64,000 nucleotides of DNA from Aurelia coerulea (lineage: Eukaryota; Cnidaria; Scyphozoa; Semaeostomeae; Ulmaridae), in NCBI GenBank assembly GCA_039566865.1, contig CM076943.1, positions 42,230,663 to 42,294,662 on the forward strand, written 5' to 3'. The translations under genes and the position numbers were made by a program. Shown one piece after another: positions 1-9,835 of the stretch; positions within the stretch are counted from its first letter, which is position 1, and each line of letters starts with the position of its first letter. Below the pieces are notes generated by a model that was not told the DNA's origin, searched no databases, and worked only from the letters and a program-made list of their open reading frames with translations.

Positions 1-405
1 TATAAATATATTAAATAAGAGGGGGCCAAGTACGGACCCCTGTGGAACTCCTTTTGATAATGTTTTCCAGCTACTAAAGCTACTGCCTATTTTGACCCTC
101 TGCTTTCTCCCAGTGAGGTAACTGTGTATGAGTTTTAGACTGTCTATGCCGAAGCCGTAAGCCTCAAGTTTAGCGATAAGCAGATCATGGGGTAGACAGT
201 TGTATGCCTTTGAGAGGTCCATAAGTACCATGGCAGTGACACCCCCCTTATTGATACAGCGACGAACCATTTCAACAACCCGAAATAGAGCATGCTGAGT
301 ACTGTGTCCTTTTTTAAAAGCACAAAGGATTGACGAGAGTCTCTTTTCAATAAAAGGTAGAAATTGTTTCGAGTGCAGACGCTCGAAAACCTTTGAGAGT
401 GAAAA
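1..405 (-). pseudogene. Non-LTR retrotransposon reverse transcriptase fragment, cut by the left window edge
   Basis: Read on the minus strand, about 130 codons are open and give a typical LINE reverse transcriptase core. In order they show FKKGHSTQHAL, the palm segment VLMDLSKAYNCLPHDLL, and GVPQGSVLGPLLFNIFI (motif B region) running off the window edge. The usual AFD of motif A reads AYN here, although the first aspartate (LMD) is kept. There is no start codon and similarity is lost above about 405, so this is a 5'-truncated copy. The clade cannot be settled without the catalytic YxDD and C-terminal part, which lie outside the window. Confidence 0.85.
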
Positions 406-857
406 CCTTCATGATCACGGATTTAGAGTTTCAAATATAGGTGTGATCTTCAGCACAACGATTTCCTCACCGCCAAGCACTACGAAAGCCCAGCAACAGC
501 GACTGGTTTTAGCGTGTTTATCACCTAAGAAGTCTTTCCCTCATGATTTTTAATATTCCACCCACAATGCGACCCACATCTAATGCAAAATTTTCTCCAA
601 AAAGTACCCACGACTCACGCAAATCTACCCACGATCCAATCTAGCACACTCCATTAGGCCCTTGGGAGAAAATAGAGCCAATTCATATTGCCAAAAAGCC
701 CCTTTCTACGGAGCGAATACACGTCCCCATCACCATCGATGATGCTTATTTTTACCGAAAGCTCACCCCGATGATTTTGTTCAAAAAGTGAGAGAAAAGG
801 CTTGCCTGTTGGACCGGCTTACTCGTATGAAGATTACCACTCTAACGCTTTTGTTTG
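406..857. other. Stretch without a recognised gene
   Basis: No coding similarity was seen on either strand. Around 604-640 there are a few ACCCACG/ACTCACGCAAA words, resembling the degenerate repeat just upstream of Ly6-like gene C (36785-36945). Confidence 0.4.
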
Positions 858-1136
858 TTAGGTCCAAAAATACGATTTATAGGCGTTACATCTCTGGCGA
901 AATTTAGTCTTCGTACTACCGACATATTTTTTATTGCTACATTCGCATTTCAGCAAGTGTACTACATAATCCGAGTTCCAGTCATACGCCCCCGAAAAGT
1001 TCCTAAAAAACCGAGAACCATCCGCATTATAAAGCGTGGACCCCTCTCGCATCATAGGGCATATTTGGTAACTTCTCATTTGGCACCTTACTGAGGCGGA
1101 CTGGCCAGTCAGGCTACCGGGCGATCGCCTTCCCAA
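858..1136 (-). pseudogene. Penelope-like element GIY-YIG endonuclease fragment
   Basis: A 92-codon frame ends with the core VVHLLKCECSNKKYVGSTKT followed by KFRQRCNAYKSYF. This is the GIY-YIG-type endonuclease start found at the C-terminus of Penelope-like reverse transcriptases: a short strand, a Cys-rich turn, then the Y-V-G motif and an arginine. Upstream residues (CQICPMMREG-like, then GSRFFRNFSGAYDWNS) match the linker seen in the second copy at the right end of the window. The reverse transcriptase is absent, and the first 20 or so residues look unrelated, so this is a dead 3' fragment. Confidence 0.75.
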
Positions 1137-1668
1137 AAATATCCAAACATTATTGTTTTCGTTTAATTTTATGAAAAGGCAATTTAACTAGCTTGGTTGG
1201 AGCCCTCATTATCAGCCGCTACACTAAGGCTCTCTAGGTGTCTGGCTTCGTCAGTTGTTATTCAAAACGATCTCATTCATATAGCATTAATGAAGGGCAC
1301 AGTTACCTATTCGAGGCCCCATGCGCAAATTGATGCCGTGAAAAATCTCGTCACATTCATATGACGAATATCATTTTTGAGTTTGACTCTATCTCAATGG
1401 ATACCAACGTAAAGAGTCTTTAGATCAGATGAAGATGGTGATGGATAGAAATAATGCACAAGTAAATAAACACTTTAAGCAGCACTTCATTTTCCAAAAC
1501 TACGAGGTCCCGCCCATATATACACAGTGTCACCTTATCATAATTAGCATTATGTACAATACATATAGCTATCTTAGAGTGGAGTTTTTTATGAGCAGTT
1601 TCTAGTTTGTTATGAAAAATACGTGTAAGTGATATCTGTAATAAGTAATAAGTCTGCTTTGAACTTAC
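1137..1668. other. Unassigned sequence downstream of Ly6-like gene A exon 2
   Basis: I looked here for the third (CCNTxLCN plus GPI signal) exon of gene A and did not find one. In the paralogues that exon lies 1.6-3.4 kb beyond exon 2, so it is probably left of the window. Nothing else was recognised. Confidence 0.4.
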
Positions 1669-1883
1669 CGTGCAAGAGCTTGCTCCTGGGCACGCAAGAG
1701 AGGTTTTGCATAGACTGGAATCAGTGCAGCTCTTTATGTATGTGCTAACGCCCGAGACTTTGGCTGCAACGGTGAAGCAAGTAGGATTGGCCAATATACT
1801 TGGACACGTTGTTACTGTTTGGTTCTTCTCACAGTCTTGCATGGATACTGCACTTGTGCACTGATAACACTGCAATGACTCAC
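1669..1883 (-). CDS. Gene A exon 2, Ly6 domain
   Basis: This is a 215-nt exon: two bases completing a split codon plus 71 codons, the same size as exon 2 of gene C. Cysteine motifs include CYQC, KSCTDSSLC and LACPGASSCT. Confidence 0.75.
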
Positions 1884-4800
1884 CTGAAACAAGATCAAAT
1901 TTTGCTGGATGAAGGGGATGGAAGATCAGACTTATGGGGAAGAGTCCCTTGTATCTCTGCGGTAAACCCTGCTCAACATAGACTTATGACGATGAGTCCC
2001 TTGTATCCCTGCAGTACCTTGTTCAACAGGGACTCATATTGAAACAGTTAAAAATCTAACCCTATCTTCTGCACTCGATCGATCGAATCTGGATCGAACG
2101 ACTGCTTCGTGCTTCGGCTCTGTTCAATGGTCACTCCTCAGAAAAAGGAACTGCGGCAGAAACCACGGTAAGCAGGCGCTTAATCAACGAAACCTGGTAT
2201 ACATCTGAAGAAGAAAGTTCACTTTACCTGGTGAGTGTAAAATAAGTCTTGTAATGCTGCAATTTCCATGAACAAAACATACCAGAGAAATCTTCAAGTA
2301 CCTGCCGCAGCAACTTCCTTCAAATCATATCAACTGCGTCTATCGAATTGGGTGTTCGATACTTAATGTTTTTGGTAAAAATCTCGCAATGTCTAGGATC
2401 AGGTTTTTCAGAGTAATACTATTTTGAGTCTCTGTTGACCGAAACGCCATCTTGAAGTCAAAAAGTACAGGGAAACAAGGAACTCTTGGTCATAAGTCTA
2501 ATAGAAGATAGACTCAATGCATGTTTTTTAAATTCCGATAAGAAACTTGCATCAGGCCACAGTAGTAAAAGTTTCTTAATTCAGCATGGAAATGTCGCAT
2601 TTTAGAACTAAAAGTTTCTTATTCTGTTCTTAGTTAAATATTACTCAAGATTAAAAGTTTCAGCGATATTATCCTTGGATTTAACGTATAAAGGTTTGAA
2701 AATAGCCTTAAATAACGGGATTTAAGGCTATTTTCAAATTTTGTACCACAAATCATTTGTTTACTTATAAGGGTTTCTTAACATTTCTCAGACATAATAC
2801 TAGAGTTTCTTAAAATGTTGGCCTTTCTAATAGGATGGTCAGTTGGGATACTATTGTTGAAATTACCATGAAATAGTAATATAATAAGATGATTCAGATT
2901 TCCAATTTTATGTTGAAGTCAATTAGAGCGCTTTCCTTCAGTGTTCATTCCTGATCTTGTGCATTGAATTCTCGTCAAAGCTTTCGAATCTGCTAGGCCC
3001 GTTTCCAGCATGTTGCTGAGGGCAGTTCGTAGTTTGTTGTTGTGGTTGTTGATTCATAAAGTAATTGTTCTCAAGCAGGTCTTCTTATAAGCAAGACCTG
3101 GACCAGAACTTATTAAGTTATTTACTGGTCCAGGCGTTGCTTAGAAAAAGACCTATGCTTGAGAACCATTACTTTATGAATCAACAACCATATCAACAAA
3201 CAACAAACTACGAACTGCCATCAGAAACATGCTGGAAATAACAGGTGGATATAGCAGAATCGAACGCTTCGCCCAAAAAATAAGAAACTGATTAAGAAAC
3301 TTTTACTACTAAAACACCGAAATTTTCATGCGAAATTAAGAAACTTTTAGTACTAGGAGAATTGAAAGCACAATATTTTATTTTACTTTTTTGTATGGTT
3401 ATATACACTTGTTGGATTGAGTTCTTTATGATATCTTTCTTTTATGAATTCTGTTTATACGTGTCCTATTTTCATGACATAGTACACAGTGCAATTGCTG
3501 TCCGCTTAATCCGTCTACAAAATTGGAAAGCTTGAACTGTCACGAAAACGTGAAGAAGACAGGACTGAAATTACGGTAAAAGCTCGATTTATCTCTCCTT
3601 GCTATTAAGCCCCTAGCCTGCGTGCAGACTCAACTCCTCGAAAATATAGCCTCTCGAGCAAGCCCCTCCCTTTAAAGCCAAAATCTCAAATAAGCCCCCT
3701 CTCTATTAAGCCCCCCATTTATACAAAGTTCCAGAAGCTACCAAATATTTTCCATTTATTTAGCTAAACGAGTTTGCATGTTATTTTGGAGGTGGTTAGG
3801 ATAAAACTGTGTCAATTTTATGTAAAGGACTCGTACAATTGTATGTTGAATCCGCAAGATGTTTTTCATTTTAAAATTCCACAACATACAAAATTCAATA
3901 ATAAACAACATTAACTAAAGTTATTACAAGTTACAATGACTACAAAACATCTAATATAAACTATGAATAAATTAATACAGTAATACAATAAACTAGAATA
4001 TAATAGACAGGAAACCTCCCACAACCACCCAGCAACCCACCCAACCCCCGTCCCATGCCCAGCATGCACCAAACCGACCACAGGGACCAAAATCAGACCC
4101 AGATACACCCCAGACCCCAACCGGAAGCACCACCCCCGATGACGCAAACAACGGCCATCCCCAGAACCAATCCCGCCACAACTCCACCCGCCCCATCCAA
4201 CGCGCCCAAAAACACTGCAGCCAGACAGCATCCGCTGTCCAACCCCAGTACCCCCGAACACGCCAGACCCAAACACGAAGAGCCACGACGAGACCAGCCC
4301 CAAAAACGACAGTCATCGACGCCACCCAAAATGGCACCCCCAGCCAAAGCCCAAAACGCACCCATGCCCAACCCAATCCCCATGGCCGACAAAGCGCAAA
4401 CCAAGCACAAAACGAAAGGCCAGGCAGGCCACCTGACAGCCACAGGAGACTCCCTGTCAATAATAATAAAGAACATAAATGATAAATTTTACAACATAAT
4501 TACATAGAATTTTGTATGGGGAGGAATTTCTTAAGGAGGAGCTCTCTCAGTAGATAGACTAATCGAGGAGAGAGCACCCCCTATCCTAAAAACCTATTTT
4601 ACACTTTGCAACATTTTTACTAGATTTGATCAATCAAAGTGAAAGAAAGTTGTACTATCAAGATATTTAGGAATGGTAATTTGTGGAGAAAAGATGAAGT
4701 TTCATTTCGCGACGGAAAATCATTACTGAAGGAGACTGTTTGATCATGAACGGAATGTCGTTCCAGGATTTAGCACCCGCATATCTGATAGATCTTAAGC

Positions 4801-7800
4801 CATACTGCAGAGTATTCTTACGCATCATAAAAATATCACCCCTGCGAGCCTGCCTCGTATCATACTGATGAACAGATGACAAAGTGTCAAAGAAGTTGTG
4901 GAAGAAGGTAGGAGAAATCAAGTTAACAGATTCATACACGAAGATAAGCAGCTTGAGATGAAATAAATCATATAGCTTAAGAATTTTTAATTCAGAGAAA
5001 ATTGGTGTAGATGAAGATGTGAAAGTCTTGAAGGCAATAGCTCTGACAACTTTCTTTTGTAGAAGGTAGATTGGTTTAGTATAGGTGTCATAGGTAAGAC
5101 CCCAGACAATGATTCCATATTGAAGAAAAGAGGCAAATAAAGAGTAATATAAAGAAACTAAAACATTAGCTGGCAGAAGATGCCTTATCTTAAAGAAGAT
5201 ACCACAAGTTCTTGCTAACTTCTTTGAGAGTTCACTTAAGTGATACCTCCAGTTGAGATTTTCATCCAAGAGAAGACCAAGAAACTTAACATATTTAGCC
5301 TGATTAACATGCTCCTTACCTATCTTAATGTTGACAGTTTTATCTAAAGAGTTTTGTGGAGAATGGAAAATGATGAAGTTTGTTTTGCCTACATTTAATG
5401 CAAGTTTATTAGCATCAAGCCACTTTTTAACATACTTAAGTTCTCTGTTTACCACTTTTTCTAGATTATTAAGATTGTCAGATTCAAAGTAAATGTTGGA
5501 GTCATCAGCAAAAAGATAAAAAGATAGCCTGTTAGATGACTTTGGAAGATCAAGAAGCACGAAAACCAAACTGAAGATTATACAGTATCTTATGCACTTC
5601 CAAAAAATTGTATAAGCGTTTGTACATCAATTTCTCTGTAATTTTACTGAAGACAGACAAAAGGGATATTGGTCTATAGTTGGAAACAGTCACAGGACAG
5701 CCTTTTTTAAATAATGGTATGACTTTTGCATGCTTCATTTTTTCAGGAAAAACACCAGAAAGGAAAGACTCATTTATGATTCGGGATAGTGGAGAAGAAA
5801 TGTGTGGAGATAGAATTTTTAATAACTTTATGGGTATACTATTGGGACCTAAAGATTTACCAGTTTTTAGCACACCTATGATATCTACTATTTCATGCGG
5901 GGCTGTGGGAGTTACAAAGAATGAGTTGGGATTTTCATTATCGAGATAATCTAAGGGGGATTTTGGTGACCTGGGTATTCTCTTTGTAACACCATCTGCT
6001 ACATTGACAAAAAAATCATTAAAAACAGTAGCCATAGTTGCTGGATCAGTTGTTAGATTGCCATTTTTATCTTTGAGTTTATTTATGACATTAACCTGAG
6101 AATTTTTGATACTAATGATTGATTTTATGCCAGTCCACAAAAGTTTCATGTTTTTACTGTTTTCGTTGAAATAATTGTGAAAATAATTAGCTTTGCTTTT
6201 TTTCAGTTCTATAGGAACCCTGTTTCTAAACTTTTTGTACAGGAGGCTCTTTGTAGCATCGGGTTTTTGCCTGAGCTTTTTCAGAATATTATCCCGGAGG
6301 CGCATCATTTTTTGAATTCTACTGTTTATCCATGGTTTATTTCTTAATTTCAAATCTCTTTTAGTTAGTTTCTTTAATGGTGCATGTGTTCATCAATATC
6401 ATAGTCTTGCAGGTTAGGCAAGTTGGTAAGACGTGAGGTGATTTCAAATGACGGTAACGAATCAACAACAGATGGTTTGTCAAAATCAAAAAGGTTTGAT
6501 AAAGCTTCATTTTCAATTGCGCCGAAAGGAAAAATAGATTCATGATATGTTATTGAGCAGTTGATACAAAACCATGGAACATCATCAGGTTCATTAGAAA
6601 GTGCCTCATATTCTGCAACAGATATGTCATTACATTTTATATGGTGCCAAAAATTGCATTTATCACAAAAAATTCCATTTTTACTAACATTTTTGTGACA
6701 AATGCCACAAGGATATTTAGGGGGTACCATGATTAAGTTTCATGAAATGAAAAACTGAAAACCTTTGCAATTGGGGAACTGAAAAGAAAAATATATAATT
6801 TATCAACAACAAACCTACACATTAGGCTGTAGAAAGAAAAATGTAATGCAACGAACACAAATTTCTGTACCAGACAGTTTTGAGTTATTCAGTTGAGAAA
6901 GATATCTCACTATCATCATGGGTATGATTGGCTTGGTTGGTAGGCGATTGGCTACTACTGGGTACACCACCACCTTTCCCAAATGACTTCTTTTCTTTGA
7001 CAACCAATTTGTCAACAACAAAATATGCTATCTTTCCTCTTCTTCGTGCAGCCATCAGATCTGGCACTTGAGCTGCCCTTCTGTCCAGTGTCCTTGCTGA
7101 GAAATCCTCTAAGAACATAACACCATCCGGTTTCAATTTCCTTGCTGCTTGGATAACTTCGCTCTTCTGCTTCCATGACAAGCATTTTGCAACGATTGTA
7201 CGAGGTTCATTCTCCTTCCTGTTGTTACTGAACATCTGTCGCCTGCCACGCCCTTCAGCACGCCTTCCGCCACCACGTTGGCCTACTCTGTGAGCACGCT
7301 CGATTTGAATTTCAGTGGTGATCTTCAACTTGTCTTTAATAGCTTCTTTCACAAGTTGTTCAGTCTCTTCCCAGGTTTCAAATCCATTTTCTTTCTCTGG
7401 TATGCCGGATATTTTCAAGTTGTTGCGTCTACTTTGATTTTCTAAGTAGTCAGTTTGATCCTCGAGGTCGACAATGGCGGCATGCGTGTCCTCGAAAGTG
7501 GCTTGATTACGGACATTATCTTTCTCAAGTTTATCGCACTTCGCTTTGAGGTGCAAGATGTGGAGTCAAAGAACTGAAAAGGTATCATCATATATATCCT
7601 TTTCGTTTGAGTTTGTGAATAAGCCCCCTCTCTCATTTAAGCTCCCCTCTGGAGTGCCCGAAATTGAATAGAGCTTTTATGGCAAACGCAATTCATGCAA
7701 GGTTAAGTTGATTCTTGTAAACCGAGGAAGGACCTATTAACCAATAACGACTTAACAATAATCCATATGGGCTTTTTTCGAGCTACCAATTCTGGGAGGG

Positions 7801-9454
7801 GTGCTTTCCACCCCATCTGAAAACTGCCTTAGACCCACCAGAATTCAATAAAACTTGGCACAGTTACGAAAAAGTAATTTGTTGCTTGAAGCATAATTTG
7901 GGTGTGGCTGCCACGCTTTGCAATGTCACAATGACGTCATAAAGTTAAAAATCTGTGAAAATCAGGCTGCCGAGTTAACTGAGAGTTTGAAGAAGATTTC
8001 GCGTGAACCTTGTGCAGTTTTTGGCTCAATTGTTCAACATGTTTGGCGATGTAATATTACTTTATTGAAAATATCGATTTTGAGTGAAACTTTGGCAGGA
8101 ATTAGCCAATTCTGATGACGTTGTGCTATTGAATTGTTCTATGTAAAAAGAGACGAAAAGAACCTGCAAAATAGTGATAACCAATTAAGCATGCATTATT
8201 AGAGCAATTTCTATTGACAAAGTTTGAAAAAATTCAAAAAATTGCTAAATTGGTGCTAAAAAGAGTACTAGCCTGCGTGCAGAATAAAGATTTTTCGTCA
8301 GGAGGGTATTGTCTGCACGCAGGCTACTGGTTTCCGGATAAAGATAGGACAATCGTCATCCGCTTGACATCTCCATCCCGGGGGTACTTCATCGTTAAAT
8401 GATACTGGACATGTTGGTGGTTTGTTTCATCTGAAATTCCCTAAATATGAGCTGTTTTTAACCATAATTCTGGTAGTTGAGCAGTTTTTGGAGAATTTTC
8501 TAATCAGCAACTGACATTTTCCTTTGTATTTTGCTTGAGAAGCGACAAAGTCAAGAAATGACACCGTTTTGTCTTGCAACAATGGCAACAACAGCGTCTA
8601 GCTAGTCAAAGTTGAAGAAATTTGAACAGACCTTGCCTCTTCAATTCGAAAAATTCATACACATGGGTCAGAAATTTCCTGACATTCATGCAAATGGGTT
8701 CGGAATTTTTGAATATTCTATCATTCAAATGGGTCCTTTTCTCAAAATCCAGATGCAGGTTGAACAACGTTCAAAATGAAGATGCAGGTTGAACCACGAA
8801 TGGCGGAACGTCCCCGTACCGTACGGAAAAATATATGAGTACCTCCCCCCCCCTTCCGGGCCACGAATTCGGTATTGAGAACATGATACACGGGAAGAAA
8901 TTTAACTGTGCAGTGCTGAAAGTTTTCCTTGAAGAAGTTTTTGGACTGCACAGTTTATTTCAAAGCCCTGGGTCATCAAATCATTTTTGCAGATATTGTG
9001 TGGGCCTTGATGTAAACAGTGTTTGTTTCTTGCATTGGGCTACCTAATTTTAAGTATTTTGGCAAGTGAGATGTTTTTTTATGCGCTTTATATTTAAGGT
9101 GGCTTTGGACCATTCTTCCATTTGTTATTTCCAATGGTTTGAATAGGGTGAAGTTATGATTTTCTTTGTAGAATTTTCAGACATTGACATCTGTCAGATG
9201 GCTAGAAAATGTTGATCCAAGCTGAATTTTTCCGGAGGGAGTACTTGGCTCTTGAGATGTCATGAAAAACATATAAGTATACCATTTTACCCTCGTGCTT
9301 TTGGTGCAAGCCATGGCAAAGAACTTTTGCCACACTCGCCGCATAGAGATAGGTCTGTCTTTCAAACATAAATATAAGGTGAAATATACTCACTTTGATC
9401 CATAAAAGATGTAGCAAGCACGACCAGGACAGTGATGTAGTTAGAACCCTTCAT
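1669..9454 (-). CDS. Ly6/uPAR-domain (three-finger) protein gene A, exons 1 and 2 (3' exon missing)
   Basis: Exon 1 (9394-9454) encodes a start and the hydrophobic signal MKGSNYITVLVVLATSFMDQ, ending in A|GTGAGTA (phase 1). Exon 2 (1669-1883) follows a TTTCAG acceptor, adds 71 codons and ends CACG|GTAAGTT (phase 0). It starts GESLQCYQC and carries nine cysteines with CxxC spacing typical of the LU/Ly6 fold. Ly6 proteins are secreted or GPI-anchored and act as receptors, toxin-like ligands or complement/ion-channel modulators; nothing here says which. The 7.5-kb intron holds a degraded LINE (4.6-7.6 kb) and several MITEs. The final exon is probably off the left edge. Pairing of these two exons is inferred from identical phases and from paralogues B and C. 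Confidence 0.65.
1928..2499. repeat. Inverted-repeat element, AGACTTATGACGATGAGTCC family, copy 1
   Basis: The left end reads AGACTTATG...GAGTCCCTTGTATC and the right end is its reverse complement (CAAGG...CATAAGTCT at 2482-2499). A second copy of the 60-bp terminal unit sits at about 1980-2040. The element begins 45 bp upstream of gene A exon 2, inside intron 1. The related element in gene B (21938-23690) lies in intron 2, so the two insertions are independent. No transposase was seen. Confidence 0.6.
2540..3353. repeat. MITE rich in AAGTTTCTTA words, with inner foldback
   Basis: Arms of about 80 bp at each end are inverted copies: CAGTAGTAAAAGTTTCTTAA on the left, and its complement near 3290-3350 on the right. 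The centre (about 2980-3270) is a second, nearly perfect foldback with arms of about 90 bp, including TTGTTGATTCATAAAGTAAT and its complement at 3165-3187. The outer family recurs at 24.73-26.3 kb. Confidence 0.55.
2695..2738. repeat. Perfect 19-bp stem, 6-nt loop hairpin
   Basis: TTTGAAAATAGCCTTAAAT (2695-2713) and its exact complement (2720-2738) are separated by AACGGG, within the larger MITE. Confidence 0.85.
3572..3800. repeat. Left half of a TACGGTAAAAGCTC MITE interrupted by later insertion
   Basis: It starts TACGGTAAAAGCTC and matches the reverse complement of the intact 219-bp copy at 40604-40822, including the segment around AGTTTGCATGTT. Similarity stops near 3795 and resumes at about 7615-7683, which suggests that the LINE and associated sequence were inserted into the MITE. 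Confidence 0.5.
4009..4452. other. C/A-rich, G-poor block with open frames on both strands
   Basis: About 440 bp, extremely rich in C and A on the plus strand (runs such as CCACCCAGCAACCCACCCAA) and flanked by ordinary AT-rich DNA. One plus frame is open for 150 codons and two minus frames for 127-155 codons, because T-rich stop codons hardly occur. The predicted peptides are low complexity (P/Q/T/H-rich, or W/G/V-rich on the minus strand) and match no family I know, so coding status is doubtful. The ends are imperfect inverted repeats (GACAGGAAACCTCC at 4009 and GGAGACTCCCTGTC near 4446), so it may be the cargo of a small mobile element. Confidence 0.5.
4667..5569 (-). pseudogene. LINE reverse transcriptase, C-terminal half (from YxDD onward)
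   Basis: The 300-codon frame begins just before the catalytic FADD box (LSFYLFADDSNIYF) and continues through KLALNVGKTNFIIF, KYVKFLGLLLDENLNW, the thumb and the C-terminal YDTRQARRGD/WNDIP region, to a natural stop at 4667. The first few residues come from the deletion junction, so there is no true start. The block GVPQGSVLGPLLF that should precede it is missing. Confidence 0.85.
5550..6353 (-). pseudogene. LINE reverse transcriptase, N-terminal half
   Basis: The frame contains LKLRNKPWINSRIQKMMRLR (the linker typical of this LINE group), NDFFVNVA, KSLGPNSIPIKLLK, FPEKMKHAKVIPLFKKG, NYRPISLLSVFSKITEKLMY and LQFGFRAS. These are the conserved start of the reverse transcriptase up to the GFR motif. 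It then runs directly into a stop where motif A should follow. The downstream half is in a different frame, so the copy cannot encode an active enzyme. Confidence 0.85.
6374..6730 (-). pseudogene. LINE-encoded PHD-type zinc finger, truncated ORF
   Basis: The ATG start is followed by PCGICHKNVSKNGIFCDKCN, then WHHIKCN and WFCINC. This is a Cys4-His-Cys3 PHD spacing (C-x2-C ... C-x2-C-x4-H-x2-C ... C-x2-C). PHD fingers are known at the N-terminus of ORF2 in some animal LINEs, where they may bind chromatin. The frame reaches a stop at DEHMHH exactly where the endonuclease has been lost; the bases CATGCACCATTAAAG lead straight into the reverse transcriptase linker in another frame. Confidence 0.8.
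6885..7556 (-). pseudogene. LINE ORF1 protein (coiled coil plus RRM-like), 5'-truncated
   Basis: A 223-codon frame opens with a heptad-like stretch (KCDKLEKDNV ... DLEDQTDYLENQ) followed by SRRNNLKISGIPEKENG, ETWEETEQLVKEAI, IQIERAHRVG and a KPDGVMFLEDFSART segment. This is the L1-type ORF1 arrangement: a trimerising coiled coil, a non-canonical RRM and a basic C-terminal domain, acting as an RNA-binding chaperone. No ATG is visible at the left boundary of the frame (it begins with TTG), and the usual long N-terminal coiled coil is missing. Confidence 0.75.
7615..7683. repeat. Right end of the interrupted TACGGTAAAAGCTC MITE
   Basis: AATAAGCCCCCTCTC and GAATAGAGCTTTTATGGC correspond to the right terminus of the copy at 40604-40822 and pair with the left half at 3572. 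Confidence 0.45.
7754..8268. repeat. Decayed TTAA-type MITE (AATCCATATGGGC family)
   Basis: From AATCCATATGGGCTTTTTTC onward, including GGGGTGCTTTCCACCCC, GACGTCAT and the trailing GAAAAAATT words, it parallels the intact element at 30147-31020. Its left TTAACCCTA end is mutated and its right end is missing. Confidence 0.6.
8269..8326. repeat. Miniature hairpin, TAGCCTGCGTGCAGA family
   Basis: A 15-bp perfect inverted repeat, TAGCCTGCGTGCAGA at 8269 and its complement ending at 8326. A relative with 41-bp arms lies at 29889-29983, and a solo end is at about 3615. Confidence 0.8.
8380..9393. other. Repeat-derived sequence in the inferred intron 1 of gene A
   Basis: 8380-8500 (GGGGGTACTTCATCG...) resembles 31345-31500. 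8790-8870 (CGTCCCCGTACCGTACGG, poly-C run) resembles the repeat at 50455-50995. 9030-9393 is shared with 28310-29209 next to gene B exon 1, so it is duplicated Ly6 locus sequence. No gene was found. Confidence 0.45.
9394..9454 (-). CDS. Gene A exon 1, signal peptide
   Basis: 61 coding bases: ATG at 9454-9452, a hydrophobic 20-residue leader and donor A|GTGAGTA. Only two residues differ from the gene B exon. Confidence 0.7.
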
Positions 9455-9594
9455 CTTGATAAATTTGTGTGTGGTTGGTCAACTGACAACACTCCTTTAT
9501 AGTAGGGCAAGTCTTTGTGGTATTTTTCGAATGACATTTCTCGGCTTCATTCTGGTAGCCTGGGCCAGCGTAGGAAGAAACTAAAGCCAGCACT

Positions 9595-9618
9595 TTGATT
9601 GGCTTAAATGATACGATA
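9595..9618 (-). promoter_or_regulatory. Conserved CCAAT-box block upstream of gene A
   Basis: GATTGGCTTAAATGATACGA (plus-strand sequence) is an inverted CCAAT box followed by an AT-rich segment, about 141 bp above the gene A start codon. The same block occurs about 128 bp above gene B (twice) and at 48242-48265. Conservation among paralogues is observed; promoter function is inferred. Confidence 0.5.
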
Positions 9619-9835
9619 AAGGTTGATCGCATTGTTCTTTTTCGTGCTGTAACCACGGGCGGTAGGAAACGCTGAATTTAGAAAAGGCTTTATGGTTGAT
9701 ACATCGAGTTATTCCTATCCTAATGTATCATTCCATTCGTGATGTATCGACCTTTTTTCCTTGTGGTGTCTACCTCTCCTTGCGAGGGCGCCATTTTAAT
9801 CAGATTGACATGACCTCAAGCAAGGGCGGGCATGT

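Larger units (their letters stand above)
4640..7556 (-). mobile_element. Internally deleted PHD-finger LINE (non-LTR retrotransposon)
   Basis: Minus-strand order is ORF1 with coiled coil and RRM-like region (7556-6885), PHD finger (6730-6374), the N-terminal half of the reverse transcriptase (6353-5550), and the C-terminal half (5569-4667). Two segments expected of a complete element are missing. The apurinic endonuclease between PHD and reverse transcriptase is gone (junction near 6365), and so are the palm motifs A and B (junction near 5560). The 5' end appears truncated in ORF1. It sits inside the inferred intron 1 of gene A, in the same orientation. Confidence 0.8.

Noticed and set aside
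4055..4507. 150-codon P/Q-rich plus frame and 127-155-codon W/G-rich minus frames
   Set aside because: Open because the block lacks T-rich stop codons; low complexity, no family, no splice or start support. Kept only as a compositional oddity.
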